Shown piece after piece: positions 53,159 to 60,947 of a stretch of DNA of 64,000 bases. Source of the DNA: an uncultured Oscillospiraceae bacterium (GTDB lineage Bacteria > Bacillota > Clostridia > Oscillospirales > Oscillospiraceae); the NCBI GenBank assembly GCA_944387095.1, contig CALXDP010000003.1, forward strand, positions 62,001-126,000, read 5' to 3'. The translations under genes were made by a program, and so were the position numbers. How positions within the stretch are numbered: position 1 is the first letter of the stretch; each line of letters begins with the position of its first letter. The notes beneath the pieces were generated by a model. It worked only from the letters and a program-made list of their open reading frames with translations, was not told the origin of the DNA and made no database searches.

Positions 53159-54841
53159 TCATTCCACAATCACGTTTCCCTGATTGTCATTCAAAAACGC
53201 CTCCAGCGCGTCCGGTTCCTCTTGGGAAGCCGCCGCCTTCTGGGGCTCGTCCGCCGGGGCCTTCCCTGTACGCGCCGCCACATGGACCGGGCCGCCCATG
53301 AGCTGCTGCGCTATTTGCGCCACCGCTCCGGTGATGGCCGGCTTATTCATCTGGTCCCGGATAAAGTCATTGGCCGTCCACAGGGTCAGCTCCCGGCCGT
53401 CCCAGCTGCCTTCCACCATGGCGCTGTTGCCCAGGAAGACAAAGTCCCCCACATCCATGGCGCGCTTCAGCTGTTCCCGCAGCGCCGCCCAGCCAGGCCA
53501 GTGATACAGGGCTTGGCCGCCCTTATCTGCCGGGGCCGGAGCAGGGCTCGGTTCCGCTTTCGTTTCCTCCCGGCTGCCCGCCGCCGGATACACAGCCGGG
53601 GCGGCGGGGGACCCTTCCTCCATCACAGGCGCGGCGGGAGTCTCCTGTCCCCCAGGGGGCTGGACTGCCTGGGCCTCCGGTTGGCGCTTCCCCCCCATAG
53701 AGATGTCCCCCTGTTCCAGGCGGGCCACTCGGGCGGCCAGCGCTGTGGGGGATGGATCCAGGGCGGGGTCGCACAGGGTGATCAGACAGAGTTCCATATC
53801 GGTGCGCCGGTTGGCCGACCGGGCCAGGCCAGCCCCGGTCTCCTGCAGCACCCGCAGCATATGCACCAGCCTGGGGCCGTCAAAGCGGCCCGCCAGCCGC
53901 CGCATGGTGGTCTCGTCATACCCTCCGGTCATCAGCCCGGCCCCGGCGTCAGGCGCGGTTTTGCGCACCAGTAAATCCCGCACCAGGGCGGACAGCTCAC
54001 TGGCCAGGGCGGCCATCTCCTTACCTCCGGCATACAGCCGGTCCAGCCGCTCCAGCGCCTGGGCGCCGTCTCCATCCGCCACCGTTTCCAACAGCGCGGC
54101 GGTTTCCAGGTTTCCCGCCAGGCCCAGGATCCCCCGCACCCGGCCTTCATCGATGGTCCCCCCTTCGCCGGCGCACTGGTCCAGCAGGGACAAAGCGTCC
54201 CGCATGCCCCCGTCTGCCAGCCGGGCAATGAGAGCCGCCCCCTCGTCCGTCAGCTGGATCTCCTCCTGTCCCGCCACATAGCGCAGCCGGGCGGCAATCT
54301 CATCGGCATGAATGCGCTTAAAGGAGAACTGCTGGCAGCGGCTTTTGATGGTGGCAGGCACCTTGTGAATCTCTGTGGTGGCCAGAATGAACATCAGATG
54401 GGCTGGGGGTTCCTCCAGAATCTGAAGCAGGGCATTGAAAGCCTGGGTAGAGAGCATGTGTACCTCATCCACGATGTACACCCGTTTTTTCACCGTGGCG
54501 GGGGTATATACCGCCTCGTCCAAAATGGCCCGGATGTCGTCCACCCGGTTGTTGGAGGCGGCGTCCAGCTCCAGCACGTCCAGGATCGAGCCGTTCTCAA
54601 TGCCCAGGCAGGCCGGGCACTGGTTACAGGGGTTGCCGTCCTGGGGGTTCTGGCAGTTCACCGCCCGGGCCAGGATCTTGGCACAGGTGGTCTTTCCGGT
54701 GCCCCGGCTGCCGGTGAATAGATAGGCATGGGACAGCCGGCCGGACTGCACCTGGCGCTTGAGGGTTTCAGTGATATGCCTCTGGCCCACCACATCGTCA
54801 AAGGTGCGGGGCCGCCATTTGCGGTACAGGGCCTGGTACAC
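53159..54841 (-). CDS. dnaX: DNA polymerase III subunits gamma/tau
   Basis: A 560-residue clamp-loader ATPase. YQALYRKWRPRTFDDVVGQ opens the protein; Walker A GSRGTGKTT, zinc cysteines in CQNPQDGNPCNQCPAC, Walker B VYIVDEVHMLS and sensor SRCQQF follow. A Pro/Ala-rich linker (about residues 380-450) leads to a C-terminal tau domain. The start is GTG 54841, 8 bases after GGAGG; no ATG fits. It lies just downstream of the SRP RNA. Confidence 0.95.
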   Translation of the reverse strand: MYQALYRKWRPRTFDDVVGQRHITETLKRQVQSGRLSHAYLFTGSRGTGKTTCAKILARAVNCQNPQDGNPCNQCPACLGIENGSILDVLELDAASNNRVDDIRAILDEAVYTPATVKKRVYIVDEVHMLSTQAFNALLQILEEPPAHLMFILATTEIHKVPATIKSRCQQFSFKRIHADEIAARLRYVAGQEEIQLTDEGAALIARLADGGMRDALSLLDQCAGEGGTIDEGRVRGILGLAGNLETAALLETVADGDGAQALERLDRLYAGGKEMAALASELSALVRDLLVRKTAPDAGAGLMTGGYDETTMRRLAGRFDGPRLVHMLRVLQETGAGLARSANRRTDMELCLITLCDPALDPSPTALAARVARLEQGDISMGGKRQPEAQAVQPPGGQETPAAPVMEEGSPAAPAVYPAAGSREETKAEPSPAPAPADKGGQALYHWPGWAALREQLKRAMDVGDFVFLGNSAMVEGSWDGRELTLWTANDFIRDQMNKPAITGAVAQIAQQLMGGPVHVAARTGKAPADEPQKAAASQEEPDALEAFLNDNQGNVIVE

Positions 54842-54877
54842 GACTGTCACCTCCCGATAGAAAAAAGTTTCAACACA

Positions 54878-55157
54878 GAACAAGGCCGCGCACCGGCCTT
54901 TGTAGACAGGATACACCCGTTACCCATACAGCCGGCTCAGGATCGGCAGCCCCGCGGCACACTCGGCGATCCGCTTAGTGCTGCTCGGTTCCCCGCCTGA
55001 CACGGTTCACGGGGCCGCGTTGCGCGGGACCGATCCATCATCACTGCTTATATGGGGCAGGCGGCACACCCTGCCTCCGAGGGCCGGAATTCACCCCTGC
55101 TGTAGCGGGTTGCAGGTACAGGGCACCGCTATCTCCCCAGTTAGCGCGGCCTTGTTC
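54878..55157 (-). ncRNA. ffs: Large bacterial SRP RNA (6S/scRNA type)
   Basis: An about 280-base RNA with complementary ends (GAACAAGGCCGCGC at the 5' end pairs with GCGCGGCCTTGTTC at the 3' end). The Alu-domain block (GCTAACTGGGGAGATAGCGG, then TGCCCTGTACCTGCAA) matches Bacillus scRNA. Domain IV has TGTCAGG-CGG-GGAA-CCG-AGCAGC: the GGAA tetraloop and flanking loops are kept while the closing stem is a compensated variant. It ends in a T6 run (54867-54861) just before dnaX. Confidence 0.93.
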
Positions 55158-55187
55158 CGCATTGAAACAGCAGAACAATCGGGTTTC

Positions 55188-55216
55188 ATTGTACCACGCC
55201 TTTGAAAATTTATCAA
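55188..55216 (-). promoter_or_regulatory. ffs promoter
   Basis: TTGATA (55216-55211) and TACAAT (55193-55188), 17-base spacer. Confidence 0.8.
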
Positions 55217-55239
55217 CTGAATTTTCTCGGGCCACCCCC

Positions 55240-55267
55240 TTTACAAATCATTTTTTTCTGTTATAAT
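55240..55267 (+). promoter_or_regulatory. Promoter of the tRNA region
   Basis: TTTACA 55240-55245 and TATAAT 55262-55267, 16-base spacer, 24 bases ahead of the degraded tRNA. Confidence 0.65.
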
Positions 55268-55290
55268 AGGTAAGCGTCTTATATCGCCAT

Positions 55291-55360
55291 GGACTCGTAG
55301 CTCAGCTGGAAGAGCGCTGCCTTTGCATCCATATGGACGCGTATCCCACGGCTCCGGTCC
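55291..55360 (+). pseudogene. Degraded tRNA-Ala(TGC)-like gene
   Basis: The 5' half is normal: acceptor GGACTCG, TA, D arm GCTC...GAGC, then CTGCC and loop TTTGCAT with anticodon TGC. The 3' half fails: the anticodon stem is not closed (CCATA instead of GGCAG), there is no TTCGA T-loop, and no CCA. An acceptor-like CCGGTCC sits at the right distance. It looks like a tRNA whose 3' half was replaced or has decayed. Confidence 0.65.
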
Positions 55361-55460
55361 CCTTCCAATCAACAGTCCGATCTTCCGGACTTTCCCCTCA
55401 AAATCGAATATCCTAAAAATCCGTTTTTCGCAACTTTTTTGATTGAAAAATGGCCGATTG

Positions 55461-55536
55461 GGGCCCATAGCTCAGCTGGGAGAGCGTACGGTTCGCATCC
55501 GTAAGGTCGTCGGTTCGATCCCGATTGGGTCCACCA
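55461..55536 (+). tRNA. tRNA-Ala (anticodon CGC)
   Basis: 76 bases with all four arms: acceptor GGGCCCA/TGGGTCC including the G3-U70 pair that marks alanine tRNAs, D arm GCTC/GAGC, anticodon stem TACGG/CCGTA with loop TTCGCAT, T stem GTCGG/CCGAT with loop TTCGATC, and encoded ACCA. It reads GCG codons. Confidence 0.92.
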
Positions 55537-55542
55537 AAATGG

Positions 55543-55578
55543 AAATCGCCGCAGTTTTCACTGCGGCGATTTCTCGTT
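55543..55578 (+). terminator. Terminator after tRNA-Ala
   Basis: AAATCGCCGCAGT/ACTGCGGCGATTT with loop TTTC, followed by CTCGTTT. Confidence 0.75.
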
Positions 55579-55721
55579 TGACCACAGAAATACCACAGAC
55601 AGATTTTCTTTTTGACCACTTGAAGGACACCCATTTTGCAAAGGAGCGCCTATCTTTTGTCTACGGTGACGCAGATTCTGAAATGAAACAACAGGCATTC
55701 TCATCCAAATTCCGCATCCAT

Positions 55722-55750
55722 TTGGAAACTCGATATGAATGTGTTATAAT
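55722..55750 (+). promoter_or_regulatory. Promoter of the LysR gene
   Basis: TTGGAA 55722-55727 and TATAAT 55745-55750, 17-base spacer, with TGT before the -10. The 140 bases before it, after the tRNA terminator, hold no gene. Confidence 0.65.
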
Positions 55751-55782
55751 TGCAAAAACACTTTTTAACGGGAGGTGGGTTC

Positions 55783-56664
55783 TTGCTGCGGCAGATCAAA
55801 TATTTTCAAGCTATTGTACGTAACCACAGCTTTTCCGAAGCGGCGGAGGCGTGCCATATTTCCCAATCCGCCATCTCCCAGCAGATCAAAGCGTTGGAGT
55901 ATGAACTGGGGTTTCAACTGTTGGAGCGCCATAACCGGAAATTTGTGCTGACTCCTGCAGGGGAACACTTTTATAAAAAGAGTTTGATCCTGATTGCGGA
56001 TTATGAGCAGATGTGTAACGAAGCTGCTAAGATTGCTCGTGGGGATGACGCAATCTTAAAGATTGGATACCTGCGCAGCCATAATAGTCCGGAAGTTCAT
56101 CAGACGCTGGAGGAATTTACGGGAAAATACCCTCATGTTGACCTGCAGCTGCTGTATGGAAACCATGAGGAGTTGTTTGACCTGCTACGCACCGGCGGTG
56201 CGGATCTGGTGCTCAACGATCAGCGCCGTGCCTTTTCCGATGAATATGTCAATCTGATTTTGGCCACCAATCGAATGTATATTGAACTGGCGGCCCGGAA
56301 CCCTGTGGCAGAACTTTCTTCGGTCACGGTGCAGGAGTTGAAGAATATCCCCTGTATTCTGGTCGCCTCTAAAGAACAGCGCGCTGTTGAACAAGAATTT
56401 TATCAGACCGTAATTGGTATTCAGGGTGAAATCCTCTATGCAGAAAATCTGGAGGAGGCCCGCATGATGGTTATCAGCGGGCAGGGCTTTTTACCTGTGG
56501 AGGGCAGCGGTCCAGCTATGACCTTCGGTACTTCTATCCGCCGTGTTCCCCTTTGCCGGGGAGAGGAACAGATTGCGCGCAACTACTGCCTGTTCTGGAA
56601 GAAGGACAACTCCGGCTATTATGTGGAAGAATTTGCCGACATGTTGAAAAGTAAATTTGAATAG
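55783..56664 (+). CDS. LysR-family transcription regulator
   Basis: A 293-residue protein. The N-terminal winged HTH (FQAIVRNHSFSEAAEACHIS, then QSAISQQIKALEYELGFQLLER) precedes a periplasmic-binding-like effector domain (about residues 90-290, DLVLNDQRRAFSDEY). The start is TTG 55783, 7 bases after GGGAGG, giving the usual LLRQIKYF N-terminus. It stands first in a more A+T-rich block of redox genes and probably regulates them. Confidence 0.92.
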   Translation: MLRQIKYFQAIVRNHSFSEAAEACHISQSAISQQIKALEYELGFQLLERHNRKFVLTPAGEHFYKKSLILIADYEQMCNEAAKIARGDDAILKIGYLRSHNSPEVHQTLEEFTGKYPHVDLQLLYGNHEELFDLLRTGGADLVLNDQRRAFSDEYVNLILATNRMYIELAARNPVAELSSVTVQELKNIPCILVASKEQRAVEQEFYQTVIGIQGEILYAENLEEARMMVISGQGFLPVEGSGPAMTFGTSIRRVPLCRGEEQIARNYCLFWKKDNSGYYVEEFADMLKSKFE

Positions 56665-56680
56665 CGTATTATCCCGTTTG

Positions 56681-56713
56681 AAGGCTGCTCTCGCGTTGTG
56701 AGGGCAGCCTTTT
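56681..56713 (+). terminator. Terminator after LysR gene
   Basis: AAGGCTGC/GCAGCCTT stem with T4 after it. Confidence 0.7.
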
Positions 56714-56752
56714 CATATAAGATAAACTTATCAGAGGGCTCTGAAACTCAAA

Positions 56753-56781
56753 TTGATTGGTCAGGGCTCCTTTTTTATAAT
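56753..56781 (+). promoter_or_regulatory. Promoter of the redox operon
   Basis: TTGATT 56753-56758 and TATAAT 56776-56781, 17-base spacer. A LysR-type T-N11-A site may overlap, but I cannot single one out. Confidence 0.6.
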
Positions 56782-56811
56782 GATAATAGATCAATCGAAG
56801 GAGGCCCCGTT

Positions 56812-57342
56812 ATGAAGGTATTGATTGTCAGTTCCAGCCCCCGGAAGGGCGGCAATTCCGATGTGCTTTGCGATCAATTCGCCAAAGGTGCAACAGAGGC
56901 TGGACATGAAGTAGAAAAAGTGAATCTGCGGGAAAAGAAGCTGTCACCCTGCCGGGCCTGCTATGGGTGCATGGAAAACCATGTCTGTGCCATTAAGGAC
57001 GATATGGCGGAGATTTTCCCTAAACTCGTGGCTGCTGATGTGATTGTGCTGGCTTCGCCGGTGTACTTTTACTCTTTGTCCAGTCAAATGAAAATGCTGA
57101 TCGACCGCTGCCTTGTGGATCACAAGTCCATTTCTGATAAGCAGTTTTACTTTATTATCACGGCTGCCGATCCGCAGCATGAAGCCGGGGATGAGACGCT
57201 GGCTTCGTTCCGGGGATTTTTGCGCTGTCTGCCTGACGCCAAGGAGGCGGGTGTGATCTATGGGACCGGCACATGGGATAAAGGCGATGTCTACCAGCAC
57301 CCGTCCTTTGAGGAGGCTTACAAAATGGGTGCGCAGGTATGA
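56812..57342 (+). CDS. NADPH-dependent FMN reductase/iron-sulfur flavoprotein-like
   Basis: A 176-residue flavodoxin-fold protein. MKVLIVSSSPRKGGNSDVLC is the FMN phosphate loop, and ASPVYFYSLSSQMKMLIDR the isoalloxazine loop. A compact cysteine cluster, LSPCRACYGCMENHVCAIKDD, is of the kind that binds a 4Fe-4S cluster in iron-sulfur flavoproteins. ATG 56812 follows GAAGGAGG. First gene of the operon. Confidence 0.88.
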   Translation: MKVLIVSSSPRKGGNSDVLCDQFAKGATEAGHEVEKVNLREKKLSPCRACYGCMENHVCAIKDDMAEIFPKLVAADVIVLASPVYFYSLSSQMKMLIDRCLVDHKSISDKQFYFIITAADPQHEAGDETLASFRGFLRCLPDAKEAGVIYGTGTWDKGDVYQHPSFEEAYKMGAQV

Positions 57343-57414
57343 GAAGCCCTTGCACACATAATCTTAAAGCACAACGGTCATAGCCCTGCAGTGGCAGAAA
57401 GATGAACATGCAAG

Positions 57415-57783
57415 ATGGAAGATAAAAAACCGGTGATAGAAGCATATCAAAAAATGTACCATGCGATGGTGGAAAAAGATGCAGCAGGGCTTAACGAGGT
57501 ATTGGATGACAGTTTTACGCTCGTTCACATGACAGGAATGCGGCAATCTAAAAGGGCCTTTATTCAAGCCGTAATGAACGGGACGCTAAATTACTACTCT
57601 GCTCTGCACGAAAATGTGTCGGTGGAAATAGTCGGTGATACCGCTTTGCTGATTGGTCAATCGAATGTAGTGGCAGCTGTATTCGGAGGCAGACGGAGCC
57701 GGTGGCGTCTCCAGCAGAAATGCAGATTGGAGAAAACAGATGGCACTTGGAAAATTATCGAAAGCGTGGCTTCTATATATTGA
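57415..57783 (+). CDS. NTF2/SnoaL-like protein (DUF4440-like)
   Basis: A 122-residue alpha+beta barrel protein (VIEAYQKMYHAMVEKDAAGL, DDSFTLVHMTGMRQSKRAF, RLEKTDGTWKIIESV). Members include steroid isomerases, cyclases and many of unknown function. The ribosome site is weak. It is between two redox genes, 72 bases after the first and 28 before the next. Confidence 0.75.
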   Translation: MEDKKPVIEAYQKMYHAMVEKDAAGLNEVLDDSFTLVHMTGMRQSKRAFIQAVMNGTLNYYSALHENVSVEIVGDTALLIGQSNVVAAVFGGRRSRWRLQQKCRLEKTDGTWKIIESVASIY

Positions 57784-57811
57784 TAATTGAAAAACGGAGG
57801 AGGAATATCTG

Positions 57812-58921
57812 GTGGAAAAAATCAAAAAGAACTTCGGCTTCGGCTGTATGCGGCTGCCCATGAAAAATGGAGAAGTGGATACGGAGCAGACCTGCCGTAT
57901 GGTGGACGCCTTTCTGGAAAATGGGTTCAACTACTTTGATACGGCTCACGGCTATCTGAACGGCAAAAGCGAGGGTACACTGAAAACCTGCCTGACCAGC
58001 CGCTATCCCCGTGGCCGTTATATCCTCACCGATAAACTCACCAACTTCTTTTTCAAGAAGCAGAAGGATATACGTCCTCTGTTTCAAAGCCAGTTGGAAG
58101 CCTGCGGGGTGGACTACTTTGACTTCTATTTGATGCACGCCCAGGGGGCGGACAACTTCGCCTTTTTCAAGAAATGCCGCGCCTATGAAACGGCGCTGGA
58201 ACTGAAAGCAGAGGGAAAAATCCGTCACTTCGGTATCTCTTTTCATGACCGGGCAGAGGTGCTGGAACAGATTTTGACCGAGTATCCGCAGGTAGAAGTG
58301 GTACAGATCCAGTTCAACTATCTGGATTATAACGATCCCGCCGTGGAAAGCCGGAAATGCTATGAGGTCTGCCGTAAACACGGCAAGCCGGTCATCGTTA
58401 TGGAGCCGGTAAAAGGCGGCAATCTGGCAAACCTGCCGGAACAGGCCCAGGCTGTTTTGGACGAGTTGGGCGGCGGTTCCGCCGCAAGCTACGCGATCCG
58501 CTACGCCGCCGGGTTTGAGGGTGTGATGATGGTACTCTCCGGCATGAGCAACATGGAGCAGATGGAGGAAAACATCCGCTTTATGAAGGACTTCCGTCCT
58601 CTGGATGTGCGGGAGCTGGCGGCCATTGATCAGGTACGGGAGATCTACCAGTCCATGAACCTGATTCCCTGTACCGCCTGCCGCTATTGTGTGGCTGGAT
58701 GCCCCAAACACATCTCGATCCCTGACCTGCTGGCTGTGATGAACACCAAACAGATTCATCACGATTGGAACGCTGATTACTACTACAATGTGGTTCACAC
58801 CGGCGGCGGGAAAGGCAAGGCATCTGACTGTATCCAGTGTGGAAAATGCGAAAAGGCCTGCCCCCAGCACCTGCCGATTCGCAAACTGCTGGTGGACGTG
58901 GCGAAGGAATTTGAAAAGTAA
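57812..58921 (+). CDS. Aldo-keto reductase with C-terminal 2[4Fe-4S] ferredoxin domain
   Basis: A 369-residue protein. The AKR barrel has FGFGCMRLPMKNGEVD at the start, the catalytic Asp and Tyr in NYFDTAHGYLNGKSE, Lys in YILTDKL and the LMHAQG segment. The C-terminus has two clusters: CTACRYCVAGCPKHISIPD (from Cys287) and CIQCGKCEKACPQHLPI. This fusion is frequent in gut Clostridia and is thought to draw electrons from ferredoxin or flavodoxin; substrates are unknown. The start is GTG 57812 after GGAGGAGG. Confidence 0.93.
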   Translation: MEKIKKNFGFGCMRLPMKNGEVDTEQTCRMVDAFLENGFNYFDTAHGYLNGKSEGTLKTCLTSRYPRGRYILTDKLTNFFFKKQKDIRPLFQSQLEACGVDYFDFYLMHAQGADNFAFFKKCRAYETALELKAEGKIRHFGISFHDRAEVLEQILTEYPQVEVVQIQFNYLDYNDPAVESRKCYEVCRKHGKPVIVMEPVKGGNLANLPEQAQAVLDELGGGSAASYAIRYAAGFEGVMMVLSGMSNMEQMEENIRFMKDFRPLDVRELAAIDQVREIYQSMNLIPCTACRYCVAGCPKHISIPDLLAVMNTKQIHHDWNADYYYNVVHTGGGKGKASDCIQCGKCEKACPQHLPIRKLLVDVAKEFEK

Positions 58922-58933
58922 GGAGAGCGCAAA

Positions 58934-59440
58934 ATGGCAAAACTTGTTGTATTTTATTCGCGGGCTGATGAAAATTACTTCGGCGGCAGATACTGCAACA
59001 TAGATATTGGAAATACGGAAAAGGTGGCTCACATGATCGGAAAAGCGACGGGGGCCAAACTGTTCAAAATCGAGCAGAAGGCACCGTATTCTCCCAACTA
59101 TAAGCTCTGCATCGATCAGGCGATGGCGGACAAACAGGCAAATGCCCGTCCGGAGTTGGTAGAGCTCCCGGAGAATCTGGACGGTTATGATGAGATCTAT
59201 CTGGGATACCCCAACTATTGGGACGATATGCCCATGGCAGTCTATACCTTTCTGGAAGCCTTTGACTGGACCGGCAAAACCATTTATCCCTTCTGCACCC
59301 ATGAGGGCAGCGGCCTGGGCGGGACGGAGCGGAATATCGCCCGCACCTGCAAAGGAGCCGACGTTCAGGCAGGTCTGGCGCTTCGCGGCTCTGATGTAGA
59401 TTACAGTAAAGATGTTGTGCTGCGCTGGCTGAACCAGTGA
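58934..59440 (+). CDS. Flavodoxin family protein
   Basis: A 168-residue FMN protein: KLVVFYSRADENYFGGRYCN at the start, GNTEKVAHMIGKATGAKLFK, DEIYLGYPNYWDDMPMAVYTF and PFCTHEGSGLGGTERNI. It starts 12 bases after the AKR-ferredoxin gene and probably exchanges electrons with it. Confidence 0.93.
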   Translation: MAKLVVFYSRADENYFGGRYCNIDIGNTEKVAHMIGKATGAKLFKIEQKAPYSPNYKLCIDQAMADKQANARPELVELPENLDGYDEIYLGYPNYWDDMPMAVYTFLEAFDWTGKTIYPFCTHEGSGLGGTERNIARTCKGADVQAGLALRGSDVDYSKDVVLRWLNQ

Positions 59441-59467
59441 ACCGTTGAGAGATAAATAGAAATGTAA

Positions 59468-59551
59468 ATTCGCACATTGGATCGCAACGAGATCACCACC
59501 ATTGACGCAAAGTTGGAAACGATGGACCTGCCGGTATTTGGCGGGTTTTAA
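59468..59551 (+). pseudogene. C-terminal remnant resembling an aldo-keto reductase
   Basis: After an in-frame stop, 27 codons read IRTLDRNEITTIDAKLETMD then LPVFGGF and stop. The pattern L-D-x-x-E-I-x-x-I-D...V-F-G-G is like AKR C-terminal tails. No upstream portion remains. Possibly the scar of a deleted gene between flavodoxin and SDR. Confidence 0.4.
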
Positions 59552-59566
59552 GAAGGGGGAAAATCC

Positions 59567-60394
59567 ATGGTCAAACAGGTAATGATTCTCACTGGTGCGG
59601 GACAGATCGGCATGGCCATCGCCCGCAGGATGGGATATGGAATAAAGATTGTGATCGGCGATAAAAAACCCGAGAACGCCCAGGCCATCGCCAAAACGAT
59701 GAACGATGCCGGATTTGATGTAGTGCCGGTGGAGATGGATCTCTCCAGCCGGGCATCCATCCAGAGCATCATCACTGAGGCGCAGAAATATGGCGACATC
59801 ACTATGTTGGTGAATGCCGCCGGGGTCTCCCCCAGCCAGGCCCCAATCGAGACCATTTTGAAGGTTGACCTGTATGGAACGGCTGTCCTGCTGGAGGAGG
59901 TCGGTCAGGTAATTGCACCCGGCGGTGTGGGCGTGACCATCTCCAGTCAGTCCGGCCACCGGATGAAGCAACTTACCCCGGAGGAGGATGAGCAGCTGGC
60001 CTGTACACCTACCGAGGAACTGCTGAAGTTGCCGTTGCTCCAGCCGGAGAATATTCAGGATACACTGCACGCCTACCAGCTCGCCAAACGGTGCAACGAA
60101 AAGCGCGTCATGGCTGAGTCGGTCAAGTGGGGGGTAAAGGGGGCGCGGATCAACTCTATATCTCCGGGTATTATTGTCACGCCGCTGGCTATCGACGAGT
60201 TCAACGGTCCGCGCGGAGACTTCTACAAGAATATGTTCGCGAAGTGTCCAGCCAGGCGGCCCGGAACAGCAGACGAAGTGGCCAATGTGGCGGAACTGCT
60301 GATGAGCCACAAGGGGGCCTTCATCACCGGATCCGACTTTCTTATTGACGGGGGAGCAACTGCTTCCTACTTTTACGGGCCGTTAAAACCTTAA
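59567..60394 (+). CDS. Short-chain dehydrogenase/reductase
   Basis: A 275-residue classical SDR. The cofactor motif TGAGQIG (residues 9-15) replaces the usual TGxxxGIG spacing slightly; NAAG, catalytic Ser in TISSQSG and Tyr170/Lys174 in AYQLAK are present. GDKK after beta-2 lets NAD(H) or NADP(H). It closes the redox operon; related SDRs act on steroids, sugars and other alcohols, and the substrate here is unknown. Confidence 0.92.
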   Translation: MVKQVMILTGAGQIGMAIARRMGYGIKIVIGDKKPENAQAIAKTMNDAGFDVVPVEMDLSSRASIQSIITEAQKYGDITMLVNAAGVSPSQAPIETILKVDLYGTAVLLEEVGQVIAPGGVGVTISSQSGHRMKQLTPEEDEQLACTPTEELLKLPLLQPENIQDTLHAYQLAKRCNEKRVMAESVKWGVKGARINSISPGIIVTPLAIDEFNGPRGDFYKNMFAKCPARRPGTADEVANVAELLMSHKGAFITGSDFLIDGGATASYFYGPLKP

Positions 60395-60404
60395 ATTTTG
60401 AACA

Positions 60405-60457
60405 GAGGTCGAAATTTGGAGTTCAAACATGAGATATCCAAATTTCAGCCTCTTTTT
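60405..60457 (+). terminator. Terminator of the redox operon
   Basis: GAGG-TC-GAAATTTGG pairs with CCAAATTTC-AG-CCTC around an 18-base loop, then T5. Confidence 0.75.
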
Positions 60458-60477
60458 CTATGCTGAAAACCAAGGAT

Positions 60478-60711
60478 TCAAGCCAACTTTTCGGTATTAC
60501 CCTCTTTTACAGAAATGAGACACCCAAAAGCAAGAATCAAAAAATCGCAATGTAAAAATGAAAATGGATCTAATCCGAACCCGGAATTCTCATATGATTG
60601 CGGATTCTTTTTTATCCAGTATTCCTGCTCTGTCTGTTTCGGCGTCTTATATTGCAAAGTGGAATGAGGCCGTTCAGTATTACAAAAAGTAATAAAACGG
60701 AAGATTCCCCT
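60478..60711 (-). pseudogene. IS3-family transposase C-terminal remnant
   Basis: The minus frame contains FITFCNTERPHSTLQYKTP, the integrase-core tail (Y-N-x-x-R-P-H-x-x-L-x-Y-x-T-P) of IS3/IS150 OrfB, followed by an A+T-rich tail. The catalytic domain and left end are missing, and the frame begins inside a truncated regulator gene, so this is the right end of a partly deleted IS. Confidence 0.75.
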
Positions 60712-60931
60712 CATCAGCAATTCTTTCTCCAGATGGCGTCAGTGTGACGGAACCGTCTTCGTCACGGCTTACGGGTCCCATCTTCTCCAACTCTTTGACA
60801 GCCCGGCTCACAGAAGGAAGTGTGACATCCATCCGCTCCCCAATAATGTGGATACAGCGAACCCTTACGTGAACCTGCCGCAAGGTAAATACCGCCTTTC
60901 AATCGTTCTCCATAGAGGATGTCCGTGGCAT
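60712..60931 (-). pseudogene. Broken DtxR/MntR-family metal-dependent repressor
   Basis: From ATG 60931 the frame reads MPRTSSMEND, then TGA at 60901-60899, then KAVFTLRQVHVRVRCIHIIG and ERMDVTLPSVSRAVKELEKM, GPVSRDEDGSVTLTPSGERI. This is the N-terminal winged HTH of a DtxR-type regulator with one in-frame stop. Metal-binding and dimer domains are lost at the junction with the IS3 remnant. It starts 17 bases after ecfA in the same direction, so it was the last gene of that operon. Confidence 0.75.
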
Positions 60932-60947
60932 AGATTACGCCTCTCTT

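Noticed and set aside
55443..55823. 126-codon frame across tRNA-Ala and the LysR promoter
   Set aside because: It overlaps a certain tRNA and has no ribosome site or homology pattern.
57773..60310. Minus-strand 845-codon frame across the redox cassette
   Set aside because: It spans four genes of the opposite strand that have clear domains and ribosome sites; no family features.
60478..60711. Intact insertion sequence
   Set aside because: Only the transposase tail is present; no complete ends or catalytic domain are seen.
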